Source: Dyadobacter linearis
GTDB taxonomy: Bacteria; Bacteroidota; Bacteroidia; Cytophagales; Spirosomataceae
DNA length: 64,000 nt
Reading direction: 5' to 3'
NCBI RefSeq assembly: GCF_907165045.1
Contig: NZ_CAJRAU010000008.1
Coordinates: forward strand, 124,001 to 188,000
Positions 8,015-16,838 of this stretch are shown one piece after another. The notes under the pieces were generated by a model. It made no database searches. It worked only from the letters and a program-made list of their open reading frames with translations, and was not told the DNA's origin. Every line of letters begins with the position of its first letter. The stretch's first letter is position 1. The position numbers were made by a program, and so were the translations under genes.

Positions 8015-9343
8015 GTGCCGGTTCTGACTTTCCCGGGCATTACACAGGCAGACTTTCAGGATGCATTCAATGTATTGAACGAATGTCTGGTGATGAATGC
8101 TGGTTTTGGGTTCAAATATCCATTTATCGCGCCGGGCGGGCATTATGGGCAATGTTGGTGGCAGCTGGATGGTTCGATCAGTTTGCAGGCAACGAAATGG
8201 GTGAACCAGACATTTTCCGAAAATATGGTCCGGGGCTTCGCAGGGGTGCAGAAACCCGACGGTCGGATACCGCTGTATGGGCACGATAAAGTTCCTAATT
8301 TTCCTACCTGCAGCTCGCTGCCCAAACTATTCGAAGCTGCGTACCAGGTTCTTAAACATTCCAGGGATAAAAAGCTGATCGCCGAAACTTATAGTAGCCT
8401 CAAACTTTACCTCGACTGGTGGTTTTCCGACGCCCGCCTCGACAAGGAAAGCGGCCTGATCACAGGCGTATTTGAAGAGTCTTTCCCTCCTTTTGAAAAC
8501 AGGTTAAAAGCCGTCGCACAGGTGGATTTGAATGTGGAAATAGTGGCGAGCTGTCAGGTTGTGGCAGGTCTGGCGAAGAAATTGGGACTAAAATCGGATG
8601 TTATAAAGTATGCAAGGCTGGGTGAAGAATTGAAGCAAAGTATTAATAAATACATGTGGAATGAGCCTACGGGCGCATATTTTGCCTATTTGGTAAATGA
8701 AAAAAAGCAGGACGATAAGCTGATCTGCTACACATTCGATCCGCTCCGCTTCGGAATCGCCCCGGCTGACAGGATTCCGGCGATGATCCGCATGCTGACA
8801 GACCACAAATATTTTAACTGGGAAGGCAATGCAATCACCAGCGTTGCCAAAACCGATCCGCTTTATAATGAAACGGTAGGCGACTACAATGGAAATCCAG
8901 CCTGGTCGGGCGATATCTGGACACTTCGGAACCAGGTGGTGATTGAAGGATTGGAAGATATCGGAAGGTTTGACCTTGCGTCGGAGCTGAGCTTAAAAAC
9001 GGTGCAGATGTTCAACTCAAACTACACCGAATTCCTGAAAACTTCGGACGCGAGCGGCCAGGGCGTAAAAAGATACGCATGGAGCGCCGCGCAGTACATT
9101 CAGATAATGACGGAAAACATATTCGGTATTGATTACAACAGATTTACAAAAACGATCACCATTAAACCAAACCTGCCAAAAGCATTGCTCGGTCAGGATA
9201 TTGCGTTGGAAAAATTGCTCCTGCCGGACGGTAACCGGCTGAATGTATATGTTTCGAATCAAGCCGGTTCGGTGAAGGTGAGATATACTATCGATGGTGA
9301 TCGAAACGATATGGAAGTGGTCGTAAGCCTGGCCGGGCATTAA
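8015..9343 (+). CDS. (alpha/alpha)6-barrel glycoside hydrolase, GH63/trehalase-like; signal peptide disconnected
   Basis: This 442-residue reading frame resembles six-hairpin glycosidases of the GH63/GH37 type. It shows GGHYGQCWWQLDGSI near residue 41, FEESFPPFENR near 150, and the typical WSGDIWTLRNQVVIEGL near 295, followed by a small beta C-terminal domain. Members of this clan hydrolyse alpha-glucosides or alpha-mannosides. The listed start is a GTG with GGGAG about 7 bases upstream. However, the same frame extends back through a single TAA to a good signal peptide at 7871, so the native product was probably exported and this allele may be inactive or cytoplasmic. The exact substrate is not readable. 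Confidence 0.72.
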   Translation: MPVLTFPGITQADFQDAFNVLNECLVMNAGFGFKYPFIAPGGHYGQCWWQLDGSISLQATKWVNQTFSENMVRGFAGVQKPDGRIPLYGHDKVPNFPTCSSLPKLFEAAYQVLKHSRDKKLIAETYSSLKLYLDWWFSDARLDKESGLITGVFEESFPPFENRLKAVAQVDLNVEIVASCQVVAGLAKKLGLKSDVIKYARLGEELKQSINKYMWNEPTGAYFAYLVNEKKQDDKLICYTFDPLRFGIAPADRIPAMIRMLTDHKYFNWEGNAITSVAKTDPLYNETVGDYNGNPAWSGDIWTLRNQVVIEGLEDIGRFDLASELSLKTVQMFNSNYTEFLKTSDASGQGVKRYAWSAAQYIQIMTENIFGIDYNRFTKTITIKPNLPKALLGQDIALEKLLLPDGNRLNVYVSNQAGSVKVRYTIDGDRNDMEVVVSLAGH

Positions 9344-9500
9344 AAGTCAGGTCCAGTTCTTGTGCCATTACTTCAATAATGACCATTTCGTCATGGACTG
9401 CTTCAGTACCTTTCTTTCCCTCGCTATTTAGTTTTGAAAATATGGGAACTTCGACGATAAATCGCATATTTATTCCAACATTACTCAATACTTTATCCGC

Positions 9501-11345
9501 ATGACCAAACTCTGCTCCCGTTTAAATTTTTTATTGTCCATCTGGCGGCCCCTGCTTCCAATTTTACTAATTTTTGTTGCAGTAGATTTTTCCTACGCAC
9601 AGATTGCCGCTACGGATTATGTAACCATCTGGAAAACCGATAATGCCATTCCTGAAAATACCCAGATTTCTATTCCGGCCTATGGTGAGTACACGCTCTA
9701 TTATGAAAGTATTCCGGCGGGCATATCCGGCACGCTACCGGAAACCGGCACTTTTACGGATGTTCAAACTATTACGTTTCCGGCTGCTGGCACATACCGG
9801 GTAGCTATTAAACCAACCGGCTCCATTCCATTTCACAGGATCACTTTTGGAATTTTGGGAGGCTCTGACACCATATTAGAGATTGAGCAATGGGGGACGA
9901 CCGTTTGGTCATCAATGGAAGATGCATATGTGAATTGTAGTTTCCTAACATCATTGCCGGAAACGGATTTGCCGGTGTTGAGCAGCGTCACATCAATGCG
10001 ATCCGCCTTTAACGGATGCAGGTCCCTAACCGGCTCCTCGAAGATGAATGACTGGGATGTCGGTAACGTAACTGATATGCAAGGTACCTTTACCAATGCA
10101 AGTGTGTTCAATCAACCGATCGGTAAATGGGATGTCAGTAATGTAACTAGCATGCTGTATACCTTTAACAATGCAACTGTATTCAATCAGTCTCTGGCAG
10201 ATTGGGATGTAAGCAGCGTGACAAATATGCGAGCGATGTTTTGGAGGGCAGAAGCATTCAATCAGCCGATTAACAGCTGGAATGTAAGCAATGTGACCAC
10301 TATGCGGGATATGTTTTTGCAGGCTAACAGTTTTAACCAGCCGTTGGATAACTGGAATGTGGCGAATGTCAGTGTTATGAGATCAATGTTTGAAGATGCT
10401 GTGAGTTTTAATCAGCCCCTTGGTAATTGGAACGTTACCAATGTGAACGACATGGGAGATATGTTCCGGGACACGGAAGCCTTCGATCAGCCTTTGAACA
10501 ATTGGAACGTCAGCAATGTGACCCTTATGGCGAGTATGTTCAGAAATGCATCAGCTTTCAACCAGCCGCTCAGTCAATGGACATTTAGTCCTGACAATAT
10601 CAATTTGAATAACATTTTTACTGGCAGCGGCCTTGATTGCGGTAATTACAGTACTTCTCTGATTGGGTGGGCGGCAAATCCTAACACGCCTGACGGAATA
10701 ATTCTGGGTGCCGATGGAAAGGTTTATGGCCCGCTAGCAGTAACTGCACATGACGATCTGATAACTAACAATGGCTGGACGTTCAACGGCGACAGCTTTG
10801 ACGCCACCTGTGCAGGCCTTCCGGTTACATTAGTATCATTTGGGGTAAAAAAGCGGGAATCTTCCTTACTGCTCACATGGTCTACCGCCGAGGAAACAAA
10901 CAGCGAGAGGTATGAAATACAAAGAAGTGCAGATTCCAAGATCTGGAAAGCGATAGGAATCGTGGCTTCTGCTGGCGAGAGCAGGGTTACTCAGCAGTAT
11001 CAGTTCAATGATCACTTTCCGATGGATGGTATCAGTTATTATCGCCTGAAAATGGTTGATAAAGATTTAACATTTGCATTCAGTGGCATCGAAGCTATTG
11101 AATTCTCTACCGATACGGGGTTCGGCATATATCCCAACCCTGCCAGCGACAGACTCCTGATTGATGATTATAAGCAAATCAAGCAAATCGAAATATACAA
11201 TGCCTCGGGGCTAAAATTGCTGGACAACAAGAGGGTAGGTGCTCATGGACTGGACCTAAGGAGCCTCATGCCAGGTATACATACGGTTAAAATGTATTTC
11301 GAAAATGGTCATTTTCAGACCAGTAAGCTTGTGATTTCCAGGTGA
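9501..11345 (+). CDS. BspA-like DUF285 repeat surface protein with type IX secretion sorting domain
   Basis: This 614-residue protein has three parts. First is an N-terminal signal peptide (ending VAVDFSYAQ). Second, from about 165 to 390, are eight repeats of about 25 residues with the pattern FNQPL-x2-WNVSNVT-x-M-x2-MF, the DUF285/BspA-like repeat. Third, at the C-terminus, is a domain starting FGIYPNPASDRLLI and ending TSKLVISR, which is a type IX secretion system sorting domain. Such proteins cross the outer membrane by the type IX system and are released or attached to the surface. DUF285 proteins are often adhesins; the target here is unknown. At DNA level the repeats form a 72-75-bp periodicity between about 10040 and 10600. 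Confidence 0.88.
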   Translation: MTKLCSRLNFLLSIWRPLLPILLIFVAVDFSYAQIAATDYVTIWKTDNAIPENTQISIPAYGEYTLYYESIPAGISGTLPETGTFTDVQTITFPAAGTYRVAIKPTGSIPFHRITFGILGGSDTILEIEQWGTTVWSSMEDAYVNCSFLTSLPETDLPVLSSVTSMRSAFNGCRSLTGSSKMNDWDVGNVTDMQGTFTNASVFNQPIGKWDVSNVTSMLYTFNNATVFNQSLADWDVSSVTNMRAMFWRAEAFNQPINSWNVSNVTTMRDMFLQANSFNQPLDNWNVANVSVMRSMFEDAVSFNQPLGNWNVTNVNDMGDMFRDTEAFDQPLNNWNVSNVTLMASMFRNASAFNQPLSQWTFSPDNINLNNIFTGSGLDCGNYSTSLIGWAANPNTPDGIILGADGKVYGPLAVTAHDDLITNNGWTFNGDSFDATCAGLPVTLVSFGVKKRESSLLLTWSTAEETNSERYEIQRSADSKIWKAIGIVASAGESRVTQQYQFNDHFPMDGISYYRLKMVDKDLTFAFSGIEAIEFSTDTGFGIYPNPASDRLLIDDYKQIKQIEIYNASGLKLLDNKRVGAHGLDLRSLMPGIHTVKMYFENGHFQTSKLVISR

Positions 11346-11538
11346 AGCAACCGATATGGCGCTAATCAAACGTGAACTGGTCTACGACGGCATCTTATAA
11401 TCCACAGCGAGTTCTCTTGCCTTTGCGCTATCAAATGCGTGTTTAAAGGGATTTTATTTGATTGATCGCCTGATGAATTTCAACGTTTCCTTCCCTTTCC
11501 ACAATTCGATACCTATTGCAACCTCTATTGCGACAAAA

Positions 11539-11573
11539 CAAAAAAAGCACCTAGCAAATTAATGCTAAGTGCT
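11539..11573 (-). terminator. Rho-independent terminator of tRNA-Asn
   Basis: Read on the minus strand, AGCACTTAGCA pairs with TGCTAGGTGCT (11-bp stem with a G-T pair, loop TTAATT), followed by a run of T. It lies 28 bases after the 3' end of the tRNA. The stretch from 11346 to 11538 holds no convincing gene. Confidence 0.8.
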
Positions 11574-11600
11574 TTCGGAGCGGCGAACCGCATTTTCAGG

Positions 11601-11674
11601 CTCCCGAAGTTGGGCTCGAACCAACGACCCTCTGATTAACAGTCAGATGCTCTAACCGGCTGAGCTATTCAGGA
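11601..11674 (-). tRNA. tRNA-Asn (anticodon GTT)
   Basis: The minus strand gives a 74-nt cloverleaf: acceptor TCCTGAA pairing with TTCGGGA, D-arm with AGCTCAGCCGGTTAGAGC, anticodon stem-loop TCTGA-CTGTTAA-TCAGA with GTT in the middle, and T-arm with GGTTCGAGCCC. The discriminator base is G and CCA is not encoded. It has its own promoter and terminator. There is no integrase nearby and no evidence of an attachment site. Confidence 0.95.
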
Positions 11675-11707
11675 GTGTAAACCCGGTTGTTTATTCGAAT
11701 TATGGTG

Positions 11708-11737
11708 CAAATGTAAGCGTCAAAGGTATATAGCGCA
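11708..11737 (-). promoter_or_regulatory. Bacteroidota-type promoter for tRNA-Asn
   Basis: On the minus strand there is TTG (complement of 11735-11737), 19 bases, then TACATTTG (complement of 11708-11715). This matches the phylum's -33 TTG and -7 TAnnTTTG pattern. Transcription would start about 25 bases before the tRNA. Confidence 0.7.
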
Positions 11738-11758
11738 AGTTTTCACGCTAAAAAAATG

Positions 11759-12040
11759 TTACGCCTGCACCTTCTGCAATATTAACTCCTTGACTTTCTT
11801 GGCATCTCCCTTCGTAAAATTGTTGATAATAATTTCAGGACGCATTCTTGGGATCACCCGGATCGTCGAGAAAAACATGCCGCTGTCGACTTCAACACCT
11901 GAAATGTCGGAATAAAATACAAAGTTGTCCGTACTTCTGAAAAGCTTGCTCACTTTGAATGTTACACCTTTATCCCCGAATGTTACTTTATCCGGAAAAA
12001 ATGGATTCATTAGTCCACTGGCGCTGAATTGTTCGTTCAT
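11759..12040 (-). CDS. Small protein with PH-like fold (hypothetical)
   Basis: This 93-residue protein has no signal peptide. It is a compact beta-beta-alpha pattern: DKVTFGDKGVTFKVSK, NFVFYSDISGVEVDSGMFFSTIRVIP, then a terminal amphipathic helix KGDAKKVKELILQKV. This layout resembles short bacterial PH-like domain proteins. I do not recognise a functional family. It is 20 bases downstream of rsmG on the same strand and is probably cotranscribed with rsmG and the GT2 gene. Confidence 0.65.
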   Translation of the reverse strand: MNEQFSASGLMNPFFPDKVTFGDKGVTFKVSKLFRSTDNFVFYSDISGVEVDSGMFFSTIRVIPRMRPEIIINNFTKGDAKKVKELILQKVQA

Positions 12041-12060
12041 AAGATTAGGTTATTAAATTT

Positions 12061-12681
12061 TTATAAAGGTACGTAGACGACCTTCTTCGTCTCAAAGAAT
12101 TCTTCACTGAAATAGTCCGATAGCTCGAAAACGCGCTTTTTGTGCGGCAATTCTGCCAGCTCTTCGGTCAGGTCGCCGCCTTTCAGGTATAAAATTCCGT
12201 TCCTGAGTTCGTGAAATGAATTTCGGCTGATGTTTTTCCTGACCCAACCTACGAAAGGAGTAATTCGGGTAACCGCTCTGCTCACCACAAATTCGTAAGA
12301 ATCGTCCAGCTTTTCGGCCCTGATCTGCTCGGCTTTCACATTGGTCAGCTTCAATGCATCGGCGATTTCCTGCACGACGCGGATCTTTTTCCCAATACTA
12401 TCCACCAAATGAAACTGCGCATCGGGAAACATGATCGCGAGCGGAATACCCGGGAATCCGCCGCCGGTACCTACGTCCAAAACGCTCGTGCCCGATTTGA
12501 AGGGCTGCACCTTGGCAATACCCAGCGAGTGCAGAATGTGTCTTTCATATAATGTATCAATATCCTGCCTCGAAATCACATTGACCCGCGCATTCCAATA
12601 TTGATATAGTTCTTCCATTTCGCTAAACTTACTGCGTTGATCATCAGTAAGTTCAGGAAAATATTTATTGATTAATTCCAT
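12061..12681 (-). CDS. rsmG: 16S rRNA (guanine-527 N7)-methyltransferase RsmG
   Basis: This 206-residue protein is the usual length for RsmG (GidB). It shows the SAM-binding motif VLDVGTGGGFPGIPLAIMFP at about 66-85, the family segment FHLVDSIGKKIRVVQEIADAL, and VVSRAVTRI. RsmG puts the m7G at position 527 of 16S rRNA; loss gives low-level streptomycin resistance in other bacteria. The start ATG overlaps the end of the upstream GT2 gene by 10 bases, so the two are translationally linked. Confidence 0.93.
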   Translation of the reverse strand: MELINKYFPELTDDQRSKFSEMEELYQYWNARVNVISRQDIDTLYERHILHSLGIAKVQPFKSGTSVLDVGTGGGFPGIPLAIMFPDAQFHLVDSIGKKIRVVQEIADALKLTNVKAEQIRAEKLDDSYEFVVSRAVTRITPFVGWVRKNISRNSFHELRNGILYLKGGDLTEELAELPHKKRVFELSDYFSEEFFETKKVVYVPL

Positions 12682-13802
12682 GTCCGGCGAGGCCTTCTTT
12701 TAATTAGAGTAACAAATCCGAAAACGGTATAATAGGCGAATAACGCAAAATCCATCAGCAAAAAACTAAACCACTCTACCGTTTTATCGAGTTTTAAATT
12801 AATAAGGATCAGCAAAAACCATTGGATCACCCAACGGGCCCCAACAATGATCCCGAGATATTGCAGATAGACAAAGTCCATGGTGACCAGTCCGAAAACC
12901 AGCGCTACCAGTCCCAAAAGCCAGATCGCAATGTGGCTGCCGGAAAGCAGGGCCAACAGGATCTTGTTCCGCATTTTATAGTATTTACTAACCGAAATAT
13001 GCCGCTGTTTCTGACGGTACCACGCTTTCCAGGTCGTTTTTGGGATAGAATAAACAAATGAATCTTCCTCGATCGAAACGGTGGTGTTTGAGCTGTTCGA
13101 TACTTCATTCAGGAAAATATCGTCATCGCCGCCGAATACACTTTTGTGCTTATAAAAACCTTTGTTTGCGAAGAAAACAGAACGCTTATATAATATGTTA
13201 CGTCCGACACCCATATAGGTCATTCCGGCGAGCGCGAACGATAGGTACTGAACGGCGGTGTAAAAGGTTTCGACACGGATAAACCAGTTGAGCAAACCCG
13301 CATTTTTGGAATAGGGGGAGAAACCTAAAACGATATCCTTGTCTTCCGTCACGCGGGAGGTCATTGCAGTAATCCAATGTGTGGAGGAGGGGCGGCAATC
13401 GGCGTCGGTCATCAATGCGATCGGATATTTGGCCTGCTTCATTCCGACTGTCAACGCGTACTTTTTCGGAGTAACGTGATCAAACTGATCGTTGATCCGG
13501 ATGTACCTGATATGTTTCCAATTAAATATGTTGCTGCGGATATAATCTTCGCTTCCATCGTCCGACCTGTCGTCGAGCAGGATTACTTCAAATTCGGGAT
13601 ATTCCTGTGCGTCCAGCAGCGGCAGCAACTCAGTCAGATTTTCCTTCTCATTCCATGCGCATACGAGTACAGTTACTCCCGGCCTTGAATTGCCATAGTT
13701 CGCGCCTTTTTCATAAAATGCAAGTCTTGTAAAAAAGAAGAGATAATAGAATAATTGTACTGAAACGAACGCCGCTAGCGCATAGAGTAAAGAGTCGGCC
13801 AC
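12672..13802 (-). CDS. Membrane-bound family 2 glycosyltransferase
   Basis: This 376-residue protein starts with a hydrophobic segment (ALAAFVSVQLFYYLFFFTRLA). Then comes a GT-A domain: TVLVCAWNEKENLTELLPLL (nucleotide binding), EVILLDDRSDDGSEDY, ALMTDADCRPSSTHW with the DxD, and a later GGDDDIFLNEV. RQKQRHISVSKYY is the Q/RxxRW-like acceptor motif. Two or three C-terminal membrane helices follow. The plan is that of processive or lipid-linked GT2 enzymes. It forms an operon with rsmG by a 10-base overlap. The product sugar is unknown. Confidence 0.82.
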   Translation of the reverse strand: MADSLLYALAAFVSVQLFYYLFFFTRLAFYEKGANYGNSRPGVTVLVCAWNEKENLTELLPLLDAQEYPEFEVILLDDRSDDGSEDYIRSNIFNWKHIRYIRINDQFDHVTPKKYALTVGMKQAKYPIALMTDADCRPSSTHWITAMTSRVTEDKDIVLGFSPYSKNAGLLNWFIRVETFYTAVQYLSFALAGMTYMGVGRNILYKRSVFFANKGFYKHKSVFGGDDDIFLNEVSNSSNTTVSIEEDSFVYSIPKTTWKAWYRQKQRHISVSKYYKMRNKILLALLSGSHIAIWLLGLVALVFGLVTMDFVYLQYLGIIVGARWVIQWFLLILINLKLDKTVEWFSFLLMDFALFAYYTVFGFVTLIKRRPRRTWN

Positions 13803-13911
13803 AATAGAAGAGAGAAGTAAATTTTTACCATATTGTCACAAATATACAGTCATTGTCAGGATTCTTCGAGACCTTCAATCTATTTTTGCAGGGCAGAAAT
13901 TTAAAATTTAA

Positions 13912-15045
13912 ATGAAGTTTACATTAGAGGCGAAAGACCCCGGATCGAAGGCGCGGGCAGGATTCATTGAAACAGATCACGGAATAATTGAAACGCCGAT
14001 ATTCATGCCGGTGGGGACTGCGGGTACAGTAAAAGCAGTTCATCAGCGCGAGTTGCACGACGATATTCAGGCACAGATTATTCTTGGGAATACATATCAT
14101 CTTTACCTTCGCCCCGGACTCGATATTATTGGCAGGGCTGGCGGCTTGCATGCATTTAATGGTTGGGATAAACCGATCCTTACCGATAGCGGCGGCTACC
14201 AGGTTTACTCACTGGCAGGTACCGGTAGAAAGATAAATGAAGCAGGTGTGGTATTTAAGTCACACATTGACGGTGGCGTACACACATTCACGCCGGAAAA
14301 TGTGATGGATATTCAACGCACGATCGGAGCAGACATTATCATGGCGTTCGACGAATGCACACCATATCCCTGCGATTTTTCGTATGCGCGGCAATCCATG
14401 GAAATGACTCACCGCTGGCTGACGCGCTGCTGCGAAAGATTTGACAGTACAACTCCGCTTTACGGTCACAATCAGACACTTTTCCCGATCGTACAAGGCA
14501 GTGTCTATAAAGATCTCAGAAAACAGTCAGCAGAATATATTGCTTCTTGTGACAGGGAAGGGAATGCAATAGGCGGACTGTCAGTTGGGGAGCCGGCCGA
14601 GATCATGTACGAACTGACGGAAGTGGTTTGCGACATTTTACCGGAAAATAAACCAAGGTACCTCATGGGAGTTGGAACCCCTGCGAATATCCTGGAATGT
14701 ATTGCTTTGGGGGTAGATATGTTCGACTGTGTAATGCCTACCAGAAACGCCCGTAATGGCATGATTTTTACTACGGAGGGAGTGATCAATATCAGGAATG
14801 AGAAATGGAAGGATGATTTCTCGGCGATCGATGCCGGCCTGGGTGGTTATGTGAGCACTTTCTATTCAAAAGCGTATCTGCGTCATCTGATCAAATCGGA
14901 TGAAATGCTTGGCGCACAAATTGCAAGTGTACATAATCTTACTTTTTACCTCTGGCTGGTGCGGAGTGCGAGGGAAAAAATCAAGGAAGGGAATTTTGTT
15001 TCCTGGAAGAGGGAAATAGAAAAAAAAATAAATCAACGTCTTTGA
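13912..15045 (+). CDS. tgt: Queuine tRNA-ribosyltransferase (TGT)
   Basis: This 377-residue protein matches bacterial TGT throughout: TPIFMPVGTAGTVKAV, ILTDSGGYQVYSL with the first catalytic Asp (Asp92), MAFDECTPYP, AIGGLSVGEP, RYLMGVGTP, and FDCVMPTRNARNG with the nucleophile Asp272. TGT swaps guanine-34 of GUN-anticodon tRNAs for the queuine precursor. The tRNA-Asn(GTT) encoded 2.3 kb away is one of its substrates. The C-terminal zinc site normally built from Cys-x-Cys-x2-Cys is absent: the matching segment reads AGLGGYVSTFYSKAYL, although the His in SVHNLTFYLWLV remains. A -7-like TATTTTTG lies at 13881-13888. Confidence 0.93.
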   Translation: MKFTLEAKDPGSKARAGFIETDHGIIETPIFMPVGTAGTVKAVHQRELHDDIQAQIILGNTYHLYLRPGLDIIGRAGGLHAFNGWDKPILTDSGGYQVYSLAGTGRKINEAGVVFKSHIDGGVHTFTPENVMDIQRTIGADIIMAFDECTPYPCDFSYARQSMEMTHRWLTRCCERFDSTTPLYGHNQTLFPIVQGSVYKDLRKQSAEYIASCDREGNAIGGLSVGEPAEIMYELTEVVCDILPENKPRYLMGVGTPANILECIALGVDMFDCVMPTRNARNGMIFTTEGVINIRNEKWKDDFSAIDAGLGGYVSTFYSKAYLRHLIKSDEMLGAQIASVHNLTFYLWLVRSAREKIKEGNFVSWKREIEKKINQRL

Positions 15046-15125
15046 AAGTTGCAGAATCGGCATTTCTTTCGGGAAAAATTAAAATGAAAATTCCTGAAAC
15101 TTTTTCCAATTCTGGTGTACTTCGG

Positions 15126-15156
15126 TTGATTTAATGATATTGTTAACCTATTTTTG
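15126..15156 (+). promoter_or_regulatory. Bacteroidota-type promoter for the OmpA-family gene
   Basis: TTG at 15126-15128, 20 bases, then TATTTTTG at 15149-15156, matching TTG/TAnnTTTG. The predicted start near 15162 leaves a leader of about 110 bases before the ATG at 15271, in which I see no strong structure. Confidence 0.65.
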
Positions 15157-15270
15157 TGCGCACTAGGCATTTGGTTAACGTACAATTGGCCATGAATTGA
15201 ATACCTAATTTACTCATAATTGACTAAAAGATCAATCCTAGTTAATCTTAATAACGCTAACTTGAATAGT

Positions 15271-16725
15271 ATGAAAAAAGTATCCCAGTTGATTTGTTCG
15301 TTTGCCTTGGGGGCAATGATGGCGCTGCCTTCATTGGCGCAACCACTAGAGCAACCGAATTCTCCGGATTACAATCCCAAAGCAACCTACGACGGTCCCT
15401 ACAAGCTGAACACCTGGTCAATTTCAGCGCATTTCGGTCCATCCATGTTTTTTGGCGATTTAAGAGAGTATGATTTCTGGCCTGTTACCAAAACAACAGC
15501 TGACAGCCACAAGGAATCCGGAACAATTCAAGGAGGCCTCACTTTAAACAAACAGCTTTCATACTGGTTCGGCTCTCGCCTGGACGTTTCTCTCGGAAAC
15601 CTGAGAGGTATGAAACGCCGGAATTACAACCGTTATTTTGAGGGCAACTATTTTGATGTTTCTGTTGCCGGAACAGTGAATTTGAAAGGTCTTTTAATGG
15701 GACCTAATAAAATGAAACGCTGGAAAGTAGATGCGTATGTTGGAGTAGGACAGATTTTCTACAACGCTGACGCTTACGATCTGACTGGCGGTGTTAAGTT
15801 GCGCGAAACCGGCAGCATGAACGACTGGATCGTTCCAACGGGATTGAACGTTAACTATGAAGTAACCAAAAGAATTGACATCGGACTTGACTTCCGTTTG
15901 ACTCATACAAATTCTGACTACCTGGACGCAACGTTCGGTGGTGACTACGACAGAACTGCGAATAGCTTTGTAATTGCAGATCAAAAAACCTCCCGCAAAG
16001 GAAATTCAGAACTGGATAGCTACGGATATGGTGCTGTGCAGGTAACTTACAAATTGGGTAAAAACCCATTGAAAGTTCAGAAAGTGGATGGCAAATGGGA
16101 TTACAAACCTGACGAAGGCGGATACTACCACCTGCGTTACACGGATCCTAAGGCGCTTATCAAGCCTCCGAAAATCCTTACACTTGAAGAAATGGACTCA
16201 GTTGCAAAAGCAAACCGCCCAAAAGATATCGATCCAAGATTGTTGCTTGATACAGATGGTGACGGTGTTTCTGACTTCTTCGATAAAGAACCAAATTCAC
16301 CTGCTGGAAGCATAGTTGACGGTGGTGGTCGCGTTCTTGACTTCGATGCTTACGTGAAAAATGCGCTTAAAAATGGTGCAGCTTGTGCTGAGATCTTCGC
16401 TAACGTAATGTTCGATACTGACAAAAACACGATTAAGCCAGAAGCTCAGGAAATGTTGAAAAATGTAGCGAAACTGATGAACCTGAACGGTTGCCGCTTG
16501 CAATTGGCTGGTCACACGGATCGTCGTGCATCTGACCGCTACAACATCGCACTTTCACGCCGCCGGGTTGATGCAGTTAAAAACTACCTGATCAACGAAG
16601 CAGGATTGACTGACCCAAGCAAAGTGATCGTTGATTACTTCGGTTCATTCAAACCAATCGCTGATAGCGCAAGACGTGAAGGACTTCAAAGAAACCGTCG
16701 CGTAGAACTTAAACTTCTTCCATAG
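15271..16725 (+). CDS. OmpA-family outer-membrane protein
   Basis: This 484-residue protein begins with a signal peptide (MKKVSQLICSFALGAMMALP, then SLAQP). A beta-barrel-like N-terminal half follows, with features such as ISAHFGPSMFFGDL and RIDIGLDFRLTHTNSDYL. A calcium-binding thrombospondin type-3-like linker (DTDGDGVSDFFDKEP) comes next, then a C-terminal OmpA domain with NVMFDTDKNTIKPEAQEML and LAGHTDRRASDRYNIALSRR. This domain binds peptidoglycan non-covalently and ties the outer membrane to the wall. The ATG at 15271 was chosen over one at 15220 because it starts a clean signal peptide. Its own promoter and a strong terminator suggest a monocistronic, highly expressed gene. Confidence 0.9.
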   Translation: MKKVSQLICSFALGAMMALPSLAQPLEQPNSPDYNPKATYDGPYKLNTWSISAHFGPSMFFGDLREYDFWPVTKTTADSHKESGTIQGGLTLNKQLSYWFGSRLDVSLGNLRGMKRRNYNRYFEGNYFDVSVAGTVNLKGLLMGPNKMKRWKVDAYVGVGQIFYNADAYDLTGGVKLRETGSMNDWIVPTGLNVNYEVTKRIDIGLDFRLTHTNSDYLDATFGGDYDRTANSFVIADQKTSRKGNSELDSYGYGAVQVTYKLGKNPLKVQKVDGKWDYKPDEGGYYHLRYTDPKALIKPPKILTLEEMDSVAKANRPKDIDPRLLLDTDGDGVSDFFDKEPNSPAGSIVDGGGRVLDFDAYVKNALKNGAACAEIFANVMFDTDKNTIKPEAQEMLKNVAKLMNLNGCRLQLAGHTDRRASDRYNIALSRRRVDAVKNYLINEAGLTDPSKVIVDYFGSFKPIADSARREGLQRNRRVELKLLP

Positions 16726-16755
16726 TATTTAATGGAATAAAGATAAATACAGAAT

Positions 16756-16780
16756 AAGGTCTCCTTCATGGAGGCCTTTT
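16756..16780 (+). terminator. Terminator after the OmpA-family gene
   Basis: AAGGTCTCC at 16756-16764 pairs with GGAGGCCTT at 16770-16778 (one G-T pair) around TTCAT, followed by TTTTCTGTTTT. Confidence 0.8.
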
Positions 16781-16838
16781 CTGTTTTATAAAGGGGTTGA
16801 AAAACAAACATACTTACATCAATTATTCTAAAAACTGA

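Noticed and set aside
9288..9467. Minus-strand ORF of about 60 codons with protein-like composition after the glycosidase
   Set aside because: It overlaps the glycosidase end on the opposite strand and has no recognisable family or promoter. It could be a gene remnant but support is too thin.
11355..11530. Short coding-like stretches near the tRNA-Asn (14-codon plus-strand ORF; minus-strand frame with an internal stop)
   Set aside because: Too short and broken; no family match. No integrase or duplicated tRNA end was found, so no evidence of an integration site.
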